The translations under genes and the position numbers were made by a program. 42,519 bases of DNA from a virus. The stretch is taken from IMG/VR virus record IMGVR_UViG_3300020478_000017, positions 1 through 42,519 of that record. One strand, written 5' to 3'. Below the pieces are notes generated by a model. The model saw only the letters and a program-made list of their open reading frames with translations. It had not been told where the DNA came from and searched no databases. How positions within the stretch are numbered: position 1 is the stretch's first letter; every line of letters begins with the position of its first letter. Below are positions 17,330 to 25,318 of this stretch, one piece after another.

Positions 17330-17345
17330 GACTATTTATAATACG
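17330..17345 (+). promoter_or_regulatory. Candidate late promoter element ACTATTTA
   Basis: ACTATTTA at 17331-17338 lies 19 bases before ATG 17358, with a CGGAGA ribosome site between. A partial copy, GACTATGG, lies just upstream at 17318-17325. Confidence 0.45.
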
Positions 17346-17357
17346 CGGAGATATACC

Positions 17358-17693
17358 ATGAGCAAGTTTTCAAGTTTTAAAAACCACCAGCTAATCACAG
17401 AGAACTGGAGAAAGTTCCTTAATGAGGGGCTCTATGACGTTGGTTACGAGTCGGCGATAGACAAAGTTAATGCTTTGTGGAGTAAACTCAATGATGAAGG
17501 ACGCCTCGAGCCCTTGAGCGCCGCCGAGCTAGCTGCAGCAGCGCGCTTGGAGGGTGGCGAGGAAGGACTGCTTGATGAACTTGGCGGACTTGAGATAGGG
17601 GGGGTATATTGGTACCAGTCCGCCGAGGATGAGTTCACGCCAATTACGCCCGATGAGCAGGCGGCCCAGGCGGGTCGTCCGCGTCGCGAATAA
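17358..17693 (+). CDS. Small virion-leader protein
   Basis: The 111-residue protein has the leader NHQLITENWRKFLNEGL at residues 9-25. It is clearly related to the MKLIMENWEKF leader at 9912 and carries a FLNE/G site that fits the LxE cleavage rule of T4 gp21-type proteases. The body is acidic, with a LEGGEEGLLDELGGLEIGG segment and a polar C-terminus. No enzyme motif is seen. It is inferred to be a packaged or head-associated protein. Confidence 0.55.
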   Translation: MSKFSSFKNHQLITENWRKFLNEGLYDVGYESAIDKVNALWSKLNDEGRLEPLSAAELAAAARLEGGEEGLLDELGGLEIGGVYWYQSAEDEFTPITPDEQAAQAGRPRRE

Positions 17694-17706
17694 TAAAACA
17701 AAATAC

Positions 17707-17740
17707 TTGACCCCTCCAATCATCGGTGCTATACTAGCAC
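17707..17740 (+). promoter_or_regulatory. Extended -10 promoter with palindromic -10 region
   Basis: TTGACC at 17707-17712, a 17-base spacer, TGC and TATACT at 17730-17735. GTGCTA-TAC-TAGCAC at 17726-17740 is a perfect palindrome centred on the -10 box. The predicted start site coincides with ATG 17742, which implies a leaderless mRNA. Confidence 0.65.
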
Positions 17741-17741
17741 T

Positions 17742-18473
17742 ATGATGAAACTGCCTCCTCTTGAATACACCTTCGACAACATAGTCCTTGGGTGGCGAGA
17801 GGAGGCGGTTTCGTTTGCGCGAGAGCACGGCTATCACCTGATTGTGAATAGCGACCAACGCCCATTCCACCACTTTGTTGGATACCAAGACATAAAGAAT
17901 AAATGGTATGAAGGCATCTTTGACTTGGGTATGAGGTCGTTGCTACCAATTCCATTTGAGGTCCAGCGCGTCTCCCTAGATGAGGGAAGACTCAAGGTGG
18001 TCACTGACGGCAATACAAAAGTGCTTCTTACATTTGATAAGTTGCATATTTTTGATTTAGATAACTGTGGAGACTTCGGCGCTATCGAGATCATCGAAGA
18101 CTATGTGGTGCATGATATGTTTGATATTACAGCCGGCTCTAGGCTCGGAGACCGTACTTTCAATATTCACGTTCGTGACAGTTTTGTGAAAGAGATTCGC
18201 TTTGTTACATCTAGCCGGATAGATCGAAATTCCCAAGGTGATTTTAAAGACGTGCTCACACGCAGTATCATTGACACTGAAGAGATAAGAAGTTTTGATT
18301 GCTCAGAAACTGTAGTCCGTATTTTTTTGGCTCGCAAGTTAAAGGAATACGGTTTCAAGCAGCCGAACGGGAGAAGCTTGACGCTTAATCATTCGTTCCG
18401 ACATGCTGTAAAAAATACTTTTACACTCCAAGAAACCCCAGAGATGGACGAAAGAATAGTTTTACATGGCTAA
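17742..18473 (+). CDS. Hypothetical protein (243 aa)
   Basis: This is a mixed alpha/beta protein of unrecognised family. Features are LIVNSDQRPFHHFVGYQ near 34-50, a strand-rich middle (LKVVTDGNTKVLLTFDKLHIFDLDN) and a Cys/Arg-containing helix, FDCSETVVRIFLARKLKEYGF, near 195. The gene has its own promoter and probably a leaderless start at one of two tandem ATG codons. It overlaps the next gene by 8 bases, which suggests joint function with the nucleotidyltransferase-like protein and possibly DnaE downstream. Confidence 0.55.
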   Translation: MMKLPPLEYTFDNIVLGWREEAVSFAREHGYHLIVNSDQRPFHHFVGYQDIKNKWYEGIFDLGMRSLLPIPFEVQRVSLDEGRLKVVTDGNTKVLLTFDKLHIFDLDNCGDFGAIEIIEDYVVHDMFDITAGSRLGDRTFNIHVRDSFVKEIRFVTSSRIDRNSQGDFKDVLTRSIIDTEEIRSFDCSETVVRIFLARKLKEYGFKQPNGRSLTLNHSFRHAVKNTFTLQETPEMDERIVLHG

Positions 18474-19314
18474 GTTGACGATGCCTGGGGTGGTGCCCGT
18501 GGCTGGGATGCACACTGAATTTGGTATGGAGTGGGACGCCTCTCTAGTTCCGGTGGGCCCCAACTATACTGCAATCGAAGCCACTGTTTATGAATGTTTG
18601 CACGCAGGCTGTACCTCAATATGGATTGTGGCCAACGATGACGTCGCCCCCCTCTTGCGGCACAGGCTCGGCGAAGTGGCCACGGATATCGACAGCATCC
18701 AACGCGGCACTTTTGCTAAGTTTGGACAAACCAAACACATAGAAGTTCCCATTTATTATGTACCTATTCACCCTAAGCACCGAGACAAGGTGGACAATTA
18801 TGCGTGGTCGGCACTTTATGGGGCGAACGTAGCGTACTGGATACACACCAAGTTTTCCAAGTGGACACAGCCGGATCAATATTATGTATCGTTCCCCATG
18901 GGCATGATGGATCCTAAAGAGGTCCTAGAGCATCGATCGCTGCTGCGGAAGAATGCTCCTTTTTACTTCTCCCATCAGGGGAAAACGGTAAAAGATGGAA
19001 TCCCCCTTAGTTTTGTGATTGACCCGGAGGAGTGGCGCAGGGCCAAGCGCGTGATCACCACGAATGCCTCAGTATGGAAGGCACCTGACGAAGGCATGCC
19101 CACCGAAAAACTTCCCCCTGAGGAACGGCTAGTCTCTTTGGGGTATGAACTGGGCGATGTGTTTGGGGGCGGTCCGGCCGGAACAGAACAAGAAATGAAT
19201 AGCTTTTATGACTTGACAAACTGGGAGGGGTATGGTAAATTTATATCATCGGAATTGGGGAAGAAAACCAAACGTCCGAACACAAATACTATGTATAGAG
19301 GGAGAAGTAAATGA
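18466..19314 (+). CDS. Nucleotidyltransferase-like (GT-A fold) protein, putative
   Basis: The 282-residue protein opens VPVAGMHTEFGMEWDASLVPVGPNYTAIEATVYECLHAG, in two parts the layout of sugar-1-phosphate nucleotidyltransferases: glycine loop, acceptor lysine region replaced by DASLVPVG, helix, then SIWIVAND as strand 2. A later YAWSALYGANVAYWI and YYVSFPMGM fit the next helix and strand. The GxGTRxxPLT...K signature is degenerate, so catalysis is doubtful. A mannose-1-phosphate guanylyltransferase-like role would fit the cupin (31884) and phosphomannomutase-like (37050) genes, but that is inference. It overlaps dnaE by 4 bases. Confidence 0.4.
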   Translation: MAKLTMPGVVPVAGMHTEFGMEWDASLVPVGPNYTAIEATVYECLHAGCTSIWIVANDDVAPLLRHRLGEVATDIDSIQRGTFAKFGQTKHIEVPIYYVPIHPKHRDKVDNYAWSALYGANVAYWIHTKFSKWTQPDQYYVSFPMGMMDPKEVLEHRSLLRKNAPFYFSHQGKTVKDGIPLSFVIDPEEWRRAKRVITTNASVWKAPDEGMPTEKLPPEERLVSLGYELGDVFGGGPAGTEQEMNSFYDLTNWEGYGKFISSELGKKTKRPNTNTMYRGRSK

Positions 19315-22300
19315 CAGAGAAAAAGATTCCTTTCGTGGGCCTGCATGCACATAGCGTCGCAGGCTCTATTTTTGATGCCATCGGATATCCAGATGAGCAC
19401 ATGGATTTTTGCTATGAGAACGGGGGCGAAGCACTTGCTCTCACAGACCATGGGAACATGAATGGGTTCTCGCACCAGTTTTTACACTGGCAGAAGATGA
19501 AGTCCGAAGGAAAGGAATTTAAACCTATCTTTGGAGTAGAGGCATACTTCTTGCCCTCCATTGATGAGTGGCGCGATGACTACAACCGCATTAAGGAAGA
19601 CGCTAAGCTAGCGAAGTCATTGGCAAAAGAGGGAGATACTTCCGGCGCAACGGTTGAGGACGAAGAGGCCTCGAAGAAGGCCGTAAAGAACATTCTCAAC
19701 CGCCGCCGCCACCTTGTGCTCCTGGCGCAGAATCAAACGGGTCTGAACAACCTGTTCAAGCTCATCTCCGAATCATATAAGGAAGAGAACTTCTATCGCT
19801 ATCCTCGCGTGGACTACAAACTGCTCGACAAATACTCAGAGGGGGTTATCGCATCCTCTGCTTGTCTAGGGGGTCCGTACGCCGGGAACTATTGGGCTAA
19901 CCGCGAGGAAGGCCCCGAAGCAGTGCGCGAGGCGATGAGGGAAACCAGTCGTCAGTTTGTAAAGATCTTTGGGGATCGCTGGTACGGAGAACTCCAGTGG
20001 AACAATATTCCAGAGCAGCATGAATTGAATCAGTACATTATCGAAACCTCTAAAGAGTTTGACATTACTCTTATCTCGACAGCGGACAGTCATTATCCAA
20101 ACAACGAAGCCTGGAAGGACCGAGAACTGTACAAGCGCCTCGGCTGGCTTGGCAAAGGAACGCCAGCATGGGCGGAGGACAATACAGAACTGCCTGACGG
20201 TGTTGAAGAGATAGGGTACGAGCTGTATCCCAAGAATGGCAACCAGATGTGGGACGCCTATAAGTATTATTCCAAGACCGGTGGCTTTGAGTATGATGAC
20301 CAGCTGGTTATGGATTCGATCACCGAGACACACAACATTGCTTTCAATAGAATTGAAGACTTTGTGCCTGACACCACAGTCAAACTTCCAGACTTCGTGG
20401 TCCCGGCAGGATTCACCGACGCCGAGGCTTTGGTAAACTATGCCTTGGAGGGGTTGCGCCAACGCGGCCTCCACGATAATAAGGAATACACTGACCGATT
20501 GCAGATGGAGCTTGATGTTATCGAGGACCGAGGATTTAGCAAATACTTCTTGACCATGAAGGCGATCTCTGATAAGGCAAACCAAGTGCAGTTGACTGGT
20601 CCTGGTCGTGGTTCCGCGGCTGGCTCTCTGGTGGCCTATGTTCTGGGCATCACTCAGATTGATCCCATCAAGTATGGACTCCTCTTTGAGAGATTCTTGC
20701 GCAAGGATGCAACAGACTATCCAGATATTGATTATGATGTTGCAGAGCCAATGGAACTCAAGGAGATGCTCATGGAAGACTGGGGCAAGAACTCAGTTGT
20801 TCCGATTTCAAACTGGAACACTCTGCAGTTGAAGTCTCTCATCAAGGACATTTCAAAGTTTTACGGAATCGAGTTTACTGAAGTCAACAAGGTAACCTCC
20901 AGTATGATTTTCGAGGCTACTCCGGCAGCCAAAGCAAAGCACGGGATCAAGGCTGGAGTTTATACTCCGACTTGGGAAGAGGTGATGGAATTGTCACCTT
21001 CCCTGCGCGGCTTCCTAGTAAAGTATCCGCACATCAAGACGCACGTTGAGGCGCTGGTCGGACAGGTTCGGTCCTGCTCCCGTCATGCGGGGGGCGTGTT
21101 GATTGCGGATGACTTGAACGAGCACATGCCGATCATTAGTTCGGGTGGTGTTCGACAGTCGCCTTGGTCGGAGGGGCAGAACGTTCGACACTTGGAGCCA
21201 CTCGGGTTCATCAAGTTTGACTTGTTGGGACTGTCAACCCTCCGGATGATTGAAGGCGCGATTAGGCATATCTTAAAAAGACATCATAATAATGCGGATC
21301 CGACATTTGAGGATGTGAAAGAGTTCTATGATAAGAATCTTCATCCAGATGTTCTCGACTTTGATGATCAAGCCGTGTATAGAAACATTTTTCACCGCGC
21401 CAACTTCGCCGGTATTTTTCAGTTTACGGAACAGCGGGCACAGGAATTCTGCGCGAACGCAAAGCCGAAGTCACTAGTTGATATCTCGGCCATCACTTCG
21501 ATCTATCGCCCAGGTCCACTATCCGCCAACGTGCACGAGCAATACATCCAAGCCAAGACACATCCCGGAGAAATTGATTACATCAATGAGCACGTAAAGG
21601 ATGTAACCCAAGAGACCTATGGGTTCCTTATCTTCCAAGAGCAGATCGCGCTGCTTGCACACAGGCTCGGCAAAGACCTTACGCTAGACGAGGGCAACAT
21701 GCTTCGGAAGGTGTTGACCAAGAAGGGCACGGGCAAAGAAGCTCGCGTTAAGAATCGCCTCAAGCAGAAGTTCATTGATGGATGCGTATCCAAGGGAATT
21801 GGTCATGGCACCGCCGACGATATGTGGGAGAGGTTTGAATACTTCTCGGGCTATGGTTTCAACAAGTCACATGCTATCTCATACTCGGCGATCTCGTTCC
21901 AATGCGCGTGGCTATACAACTACTACCCAGTAGAGTGGATGGCATCGTTCCTCGACAAGGAGCCCGAGAAGCGCAAGGAGAAGGCAATCAACATCGCGAA
22001 GTCGAACGGCTTTGAGATTGTGGAGGCAGACATCAACACCTCCTCGTTCGTGTGGGAGATTGATCCCGACAACCCGAAGCGCTTGGTTCAGCCCCTCGCA
22101 GGACTTAAGGGATTGGGAGACGCAGCTATCGAACAAATTGTCGCGAACAGGCCGTTCAATAATATTGAGGAGTTTCTGTTCCACGACGATATCGTCTACA
22201 GCAAGCTGAACAAGAAAGCGCTGGATGTACTCGTTCGGTCAGGGGCGCTAAACAATCTAATGGACGAACGGTTTACGGGACGCAAGCACTTCTGGTCTGC

Positions 22301-22751
22301 GGTCGCAGTCGATCGCGTGTATAGCAAGAAGAAGTTTCTGGAAAACATCGAGGAGTATAAAGACGAAGGCGACTTTACGACCGAGGAAGAGATTGATAAC
22401 AAGACGACGCTCACCGGCATCTTCCCGATGCATCTGGTGATGACCGACGACGTGAGAAGCAAACTGGAGAGTTATTATGTGCCTCCCATATCGGACTATG
22501 ACCCGGAGTTGGGATTGGTGTGGTTTATTCCACGAGAGATTATAAGAAAGAAGACAAAGAATGGAAAACCATATTGGATCGTTGCAGTAATTGATTCTAA
22601 TTCAGTGTTGACAAAGTTTAGATGTTGGGGTATAGTAGAAGGGAAAGATCGCATTCATTTGAATCGTCCCTATATGGGTAAATTAGATTTCGATCCTGCA
22701 TGGGGTTTTTCAACTAGATCGATTAGAAGAAACTTAAGATTGTTAGGATAA
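19311..22751 (+). CDS. dnaE: DNA polymerase III alpha subunit (DnaE-like)
   Basis: The 1146-residue protein is the length of E. coli DnaE (1160). The PHP domain (about 5-300) has GLHAHS, LTDHGNM, FGVEAYF, SSACLGG and TADSHY, keeping most metal ligands. The palm has GPGRGSAAGS near 430, the catalytic pair in PDIDYD near 470 and the third Asp in KFDLLGL near 634. HAGGVLIA, YRPGPL, FLIFQEQIALL, and GYGFNKSHAISYS near 847 mark the fingers. An OB-like C-terminus follows. The beta-clamp and tau-binding tail looks reduced. This is the likely main phage replicase. The gene overlaps the previous one by 4 bases. Confidence 0.93.
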   Translation: MTEKKIPFVGLHAHSVAGSIFDAIGYPDEHMDFCYENGGEALALTDHGNMNGFSHQFLHWQKMKSEGKEFKPIFGVEAYFLPSIDEWRDDYNRIKEDAKLAKSLAKEGDTSGATVEDEEASKKAVKNILNRRRHLVLLAQNQTGLNNLFKLISESYKEENFYRYPRVDYKLLDKYSEGVIASSACLGGPYAGNYWANREEGPEAVREAMRETSRQFVKIFGDRWYGELQWNNIPEQHELNQYIIETSKEFDITLISTADSHYPNNEAWKDRELYKRLGWLGKGTPAWAEDNTELPDGVEEIGYELYPKNGNQMWDAYKYYSKTGGFEYDDQLVMDSITETHNIAFNRIEDFVPDTTVKLPDFVVPAGFTDAEALVNYALEGLRQRGLHDNKEYTDRLQMELDVIEDRGFSKYFLTMKAISDKANQVQLTGPGRGSAAGSLVAYVLGITQIDPIKYGLLFERFLRKDATDYPDIDYDVAEPMELKEMLMEDWGKNSVVPISNWNTLQLKSLIKDISKFYGIEFTEVNKVTSSMIFEATPAAKAKHGIKAGVYTPTWEEVMELSPSLRGFLVKYPHIKTHVEALVGQVRSCSRHAGGVLIADDLNEHMPIISSGGVRQSPWSEGQNVRHLEPLGFIKFDLLGLSTLRMIEGAIRHILKRHHNNADPTFEDVKEFYDKNLHPDVLDFDDQAVYRNIFHRANFAGIFQFTEQRAQEFCANAKPKSLVDISAITSIYRPGPLSANVHEQYIQAKTHPGEIDYINEHVKDVTQETYGFLIFQEQIALLAHRLGKDLTLDEGNMLRKVLTKKGTGKEARVKNRLKQKFIDGCVSKGIGHGTADDMWERFEYFSGYGFNKSHAISYSAISFQCAWLYNYYPVEWMASFLDKEPEKRKEKAINIAKSNGFEIVEADINTSSFVWEIDPDNPKRLVQPLAGLKGLGDAAIEQIVANRPFNNIEEFLFHDDIVYSKLNKKALDVLVRSGALNNLMDERFTGRKHFWSAVAVDRVYSKKKFLENIEEYKDEGDFTTEEEIDNKTTLTGIFPMHLVMTDDVRSKLESYYVPPISDYDPELGLVWFIPREIIRKKTKNGKPYWIVAVIDSNSVLTKFRCWGIVEGKDRIHLNRPYMGKLDFDPAWGFSTRSIRRNLRLLG
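22608..22636 (+). promoter_or_regulatory. Promoter inside dnaE 3' end
   Basis: TTGACA at 22608-22613, a 17-base spacer and TATAGT at 22631-22636. It would express the small basic protein and the dUTPase cluster independently of dnaE. Confidence 0.6.
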
Positions 22752-22759
22752 AGAATATC

Positions 22760-22909
22760 ATGGCGAAAAAAAATCGAGAGCGGAAGCGCGAAGTAAGAAA
22801 GAAAAAGACTTCTATTGGAAACAGCAAGTTTACCAAGCGCGGACAACCAGGTCCCCACGGGGGCAACAAGCATTATAAGAAGAAGTATCGTGGCCAAGGT
22901 CGACGGTAG
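22760..22909 (+). CDS. Small highly basic protein (49 aa)
   Basis: The 50-codon frame starts 8 bases after the dnaE stop. The product is almost half Lys and Arg, with MAKKNRERKREVRKKK, then SKFTKRGQPGPHGGNKHYKKKYRGQGRR. Lys/Gly/Arg-rich tails of this kind bind RNA or DNA and recall small ribosomal proteins; no family is assigned. The promoter at 22608 is placed to express it. ATG 22760 has an AGGATAAAG site. Confidence 0.6.
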   Translation: MAKKNRERKREVRKKKTSIGNSKFTKRGQPGPHGGNKHYKKKYRGQGRR

Positions 22910-22935
22910 GAATCAAATCAGAAAGGATTTTTAAA

Positions 22936-23418
22936 ATGATTTTACAATATTATATGGTACGAGGAGGAGGCCTCGTTCCGCGACAGCAGTTCCCTCCTGT
23001 CAGGGAGAACCCGAGCGACGCCGGCCTTGACTTGCGTTGGAGCCCCACTGAGGCATCAGAAACAGTATTTAAAATTGAGCCAGGAGAAAGTGTGCTCATC
23101 CCTACTGGGTGTGTGTTCGCGATTCCCCATGGTTATATGCTGGAGATTAAGAATAAATCCGGCATCGCCCATAAGAGGCAACTTTTGGTGGGAGCTTGTG
23201 TGGTGGACAGTGGATATGAGGGAGAGGTGTTTGTTAATCTCCACAACGTAGGCACGGAGACCCAGTTCTTGTCACCCGGCGACAAGGTGGCACAAGGGGT
23301 GGTGGTCCCTGTCGTCCCGGTACGGTTTGTCTGCTCTCAAAGCCCTGACATTTATGATTGGTGTCCCATTACAATTTCTAATCGTGGTTCGGGCGCCCTC
23401 GGAAGCACTGGCGAATGA
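22936..23418 (+). CDS. dut: dUTP diphosphatase (dUTPase)
   Basis: The 160-residue protein shows the five trimeric dUTPase motifs in order: SDAGLDL (1), NKSGIAHKR (2), GACVVDSGYEGEV (3, with the catalytic Asp and uracil-binding Tyr), GDKVAQGVVVPV (4) and RGSGALGSTGE (5, mobile tail). Motif 5 has Leu where Phe is usual. It converts dUTP to dUMP, lowering uracil in DNA and feeding dTMP synthesis. It overlaps the next gene by 4 bases and has an AAAGGA ribosome site. Confidence 0.9.
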   Translation: MILQYYMVRGGGLVPRQQFPPVRENPSDAGLDLRWSPTEASETVFKIEPGESVLIPTGCVFAIPHGYMLEIKNKSGIAHKRQLLVGACVVDSGYEGEVFVNLHNVGTETQFLSPGDKVAQGVVVPVVPVRFVCSQSPDIYDWCPITISNRGSGALGSTGE

Positions 23419-23684
23419 AGGCTTCCAAGCGCCCTAAGATACGCAAGGTAAACACCAAGAGGCGCAAGCAGATCCGTAAGGAATTAAACAAAGTCCTCGC
23501 CGAGCAGGCGGCTGCAATGCTAAATCATCCGGAAGAGTGTTGCTTGTGTGCGACACCTTTTGAAAGAAACAAAACCACAGTGCAGTCCTGGCATGTTACT
23601 GTTAAAGAAGACCGAGCCCTCCTCACTTGCCCTTCCTGTTGGGAGCAGGTTGAAACCCTTGCGGCCGAGAGGATGGGAAAATGA
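23415..23684 (+). CDS. Small zinc-ribbon-like protein
   Basis: The 89-residue protein has a strongly basic N-terminus (KASKRPKIRKVNTKRRKQIRK in two blocks) and two Cys pairs, CCLC near 42-45 and CPSC near 76-79, about 30 residues apart. That fits a zinc-binding ribbon. It may bind nucleic acid. It overlaps the dUTPase stop and the IMPDH start, so it is part of that operon. The family is not recognised. Confidence 0.6.
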   Translation: MKASKRPKIRKVNTKRRKQIRKELNKVLAEQAAAMLNHPEECCLCATPFERNKTTVQSWHVTVKEDRALLTCPSCWEQVETLAAERMGK

Positions 23685-24706
23685 AAATTAAAGAAGCCTT
23701 AGCATATGATGATGTTCTGTTGGCGCCTCAATACTCAGACATCCGGAGCCGTTCAGAAGTAAGCATTGGGAGCCACTTCGACGGCCCCTATGCTTACGTC
23801 CCTTTGCGGCTGCCTATCATAGCCAGTCCAATGGACACCATTTCAGAAGAGGAAATGGGAGTGGCGATGTGGCAAGAGGGAGGCCTCGCCGTAGTGCATC
23901 GGTACAACACAATCGAGCGCCAAGTAGAGATAGTAGATCATGTTATTAGTTTATGTCAAGCGAATGCGGGCGCCGCGATAGGCACATCGGGAGACTATTT
24001 AGATAGAGCGACAGCCCTTTATGATGCGGGCGTGCGAATCCTATGTGTGGACGTAGCCCACGGGCACCACATATTAATGAAAGAAGCACTTCATGAATTG
24101 CGTGAGGTCTTTGGGGATGCCGTTCACATCATGGCGGGCAACATCGCAACCTTGGAGGGTTACAATGATTTGGTCGATTGGGGAGCCGATAGTGTGCGCT
24201 GTAATATTGGCGGCGGTTCTATTTGTTCAACTAGGATACAGACTGGCCATGGTGTTCCGGGCCTTCAGACAATTATTGATTGTGCTAAATCAGAAAGGGG
24301 AGCGCCCATCATTGCTGACGGAGGAATACGGAACTCTGGTGATATTGTCAAGGCTCTGGCGGCTGGCGCTGACTTCGTTATGCTTGGGTCTATGCTTGCA
24401 GGTACTGATGAAACTCCTGGAGACATAATCAACACGCGAGAGGGTAAGTTTAAGTCCTATCGCGGAATGGCCAGTAAGGACGCCCAGGTTGAATGGCGCG
24501 GCAAGACTGCATCTCTTGAAGGGATAGCCACAACGGTGCCCTGCAAGGGTCCGGTTGCCCATGTACTCGAAGAGTTGGAGCGTGGCATTCGCAGCGGCCT
24601 CTCGTACAGCGGCGCCCGAACGATCCGCCAGCTTCAAGCAAAGGCGCGCTTTATTCGCCAGACCGGAAGCGGCCAGGTAGAAAGTACAACCCACATCTTG
24701 CAATGA
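23681..24706 (+). CDS. guaB: IMP dehydrogenase/GMP reductase family enzyme without CBS domains
   Basis: The 341-residue TIM barrel has [16 protein letters not shown] at the start, [10 protein letters not shown] near 48, CVDVAHGHH near 125, the catalytic loop GGGSICSTR near 178-186 with the nucleophilic Cys, [35 protein letters not shown] spread over 208-245, and [10 protein letters not shown] as flap. It would oxidise IMP to XMP, or reduce GMP; sequence alone does not separate these, but the GSICSTR loop and overall likeness favour IMPDH. The regulatory CBS pair normally inserted in the barrel is missing, which removes purine feedback control. It sits in the dUTPase operon. Confidence 0.8.
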   Translation: MKIKEALAYDDVLLAPQYSDIRSRSEVSIGSHFDGPYAYVPLRLPIIASPMDTISEEEMGVAMWQEGGLAVVHRYNTIERQVEIVDHVISLCQANAGAAIGTSGDYLDRATALYDAGVRILCVDVAHGHHILMKEALHELREVFGDAVHIMAGNIATLEGYNDLVDWGADSVRCNIGGGSICSTRIQTGHGVPGLQTIIDCAKSERGAPIIADGGIRNSGDIVKALAAGADFVMLGSMLAGTDETPGDIINTREGKFKSYRGMASKDAQVEWRGKTASLEGIATTVPCKGPVAHVLEELERGIRSGLSYSGARTIRQLQAKARFIRQTGSGQVESTTHILQ

Positions 24707-25038
24707 AAAAGACAATCCCTGCAACCCATTCGAAGCTTACGTTCTTTTTGGACTCGAAGCTTCATGAGAATCTAAAAATCAGACTCCACTATGACCAAAT
24801 CAAAACTCAGAGTGAGTTTTTCCGGTACTGCGTGGAGTCCTACTTGTCGCAAGACAAATTGTTTATGGAGTTCTTGGATGATTACAAGATCAACAAGAAA
24901 GTACAATCTAAGCGCCGAGCAAATCAGTCACGAAAGTTACGTGAGAAAGGACAGAAGCTTTTACAAGATCTGGCCCTGACAGAGGAAGAAGTTGAAAATA
25001 TATTTGATTTACTAGAAGAGGAGCTACCAGAGCTATGA
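24703..25038 (+). CDS. Putative small DNA-binding protein (ribbon-helix-helix-like)
   Basis: The 111-residue protein starts with a strand, LTFFLDSKLHENLKIRL, followed by helices TQSEFFRYCVESYL, resembling a MetJ/Arc fold. A basic middle (KKVQSKRRANQSRKLREK) and a strongly acidic tail (EEEVENIFDLLEEELPEL) follow. I infer a DNA-binding regulator. It overlaps IMPDH and the sigma-like gene by 4 bases each, so it belongs to the same operon as the candidate late factor. Confidence 0.45.
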   Translation: MKKTIPATHSKLTFFLDSKLHENLKIRLHYDQIKTQSEFFRYCVESYLSQDKLFMEFLDDYKINKKVQSKRRANQSRKLREKGQKLLQDLALTEEEVENIFDLLEEELPEL

Positions 25039-25277
25039 AAGAATGTGTCAAGAAATGTGTGATAACAAAACAACCATGTGTCAATACCGATTGCAGGCTG
25101 CATATCGATTATCCTGAAGACCTAAACTGTACGTCAGTGGCCACCAAAAAACATGGGCCCCTTACTTTAGAGGAGATTGGCAAGCGCCATCAGATCAGTA
25201 CTGTACGCGCAAAACAGATTGTGGACAGCGCCCTGGCCAAATTAAAAAAGAGATTAAAGCTACAAAATACTATTTAA
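25035..25277 (+). CDS. Sigma-70 region 4-like helix-turn-helix protein
   Basis: The 80-residue protein has an N-terminal Cys cluster (CVKKCVITKQPC, DC, NC) and a C-terminal HTH: GPLTLEEIGKRHQ-ISTVRAKQIVDSALAKLKKRL, shown in two parts. The HTH follows the sigma region 4.2 pattern TLEEIGxxxxIS-xRxxQIxxxALxKLKKRL, with Val-Arg replaced by Arg-Ala. Region 2 is absent, so it cannot be a complete sigma. It could be an RNA polymerase-bound adaptor like a T4 late co-factor, or a plain DNA-binding protein. Its stop codon overlaps the ACTATTTA element of the next gene. Confidence 0.65.
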   Translation: MKECVKKCVITKQPCVNTDCRLHIDYPEDLNCTSVATKKHGPLTLEEIGKRHQISTVRAKQIVDSALAKLKKRLKLQNTI

Positions 25278-25279
25278 AA
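25268..25279 (+). promoter_or_regulatory. Candidate late promoter element ACTATTTA
   Basis: ACTATTTA at 25269-25276 overlaps the stop of the sigma-like gene and lies 42 bases before ATG 25319. A GTTAGGAGAT ribosome site is next to that start. Confidence 0.4.
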
Positions 25280-25318
25280 GTAGCATATTTCGCGAATAAT
25301 GTTAGGAGATAACCGATT

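Noticed and set aside
19213-19241. TTGACA-17-TAAATT promoter before dnaE
   Set aside because: The -10 is poor, and dnaE is already coupled to the preceding gene. Possible but not supported enough to list.
23990-24005. ACTATTTA inside the IMPDH gene
   Set aside because: It encodes part of the enzyme (Asp-Tyr-Leu) and no start codon follows closely. Taken as a chance match.
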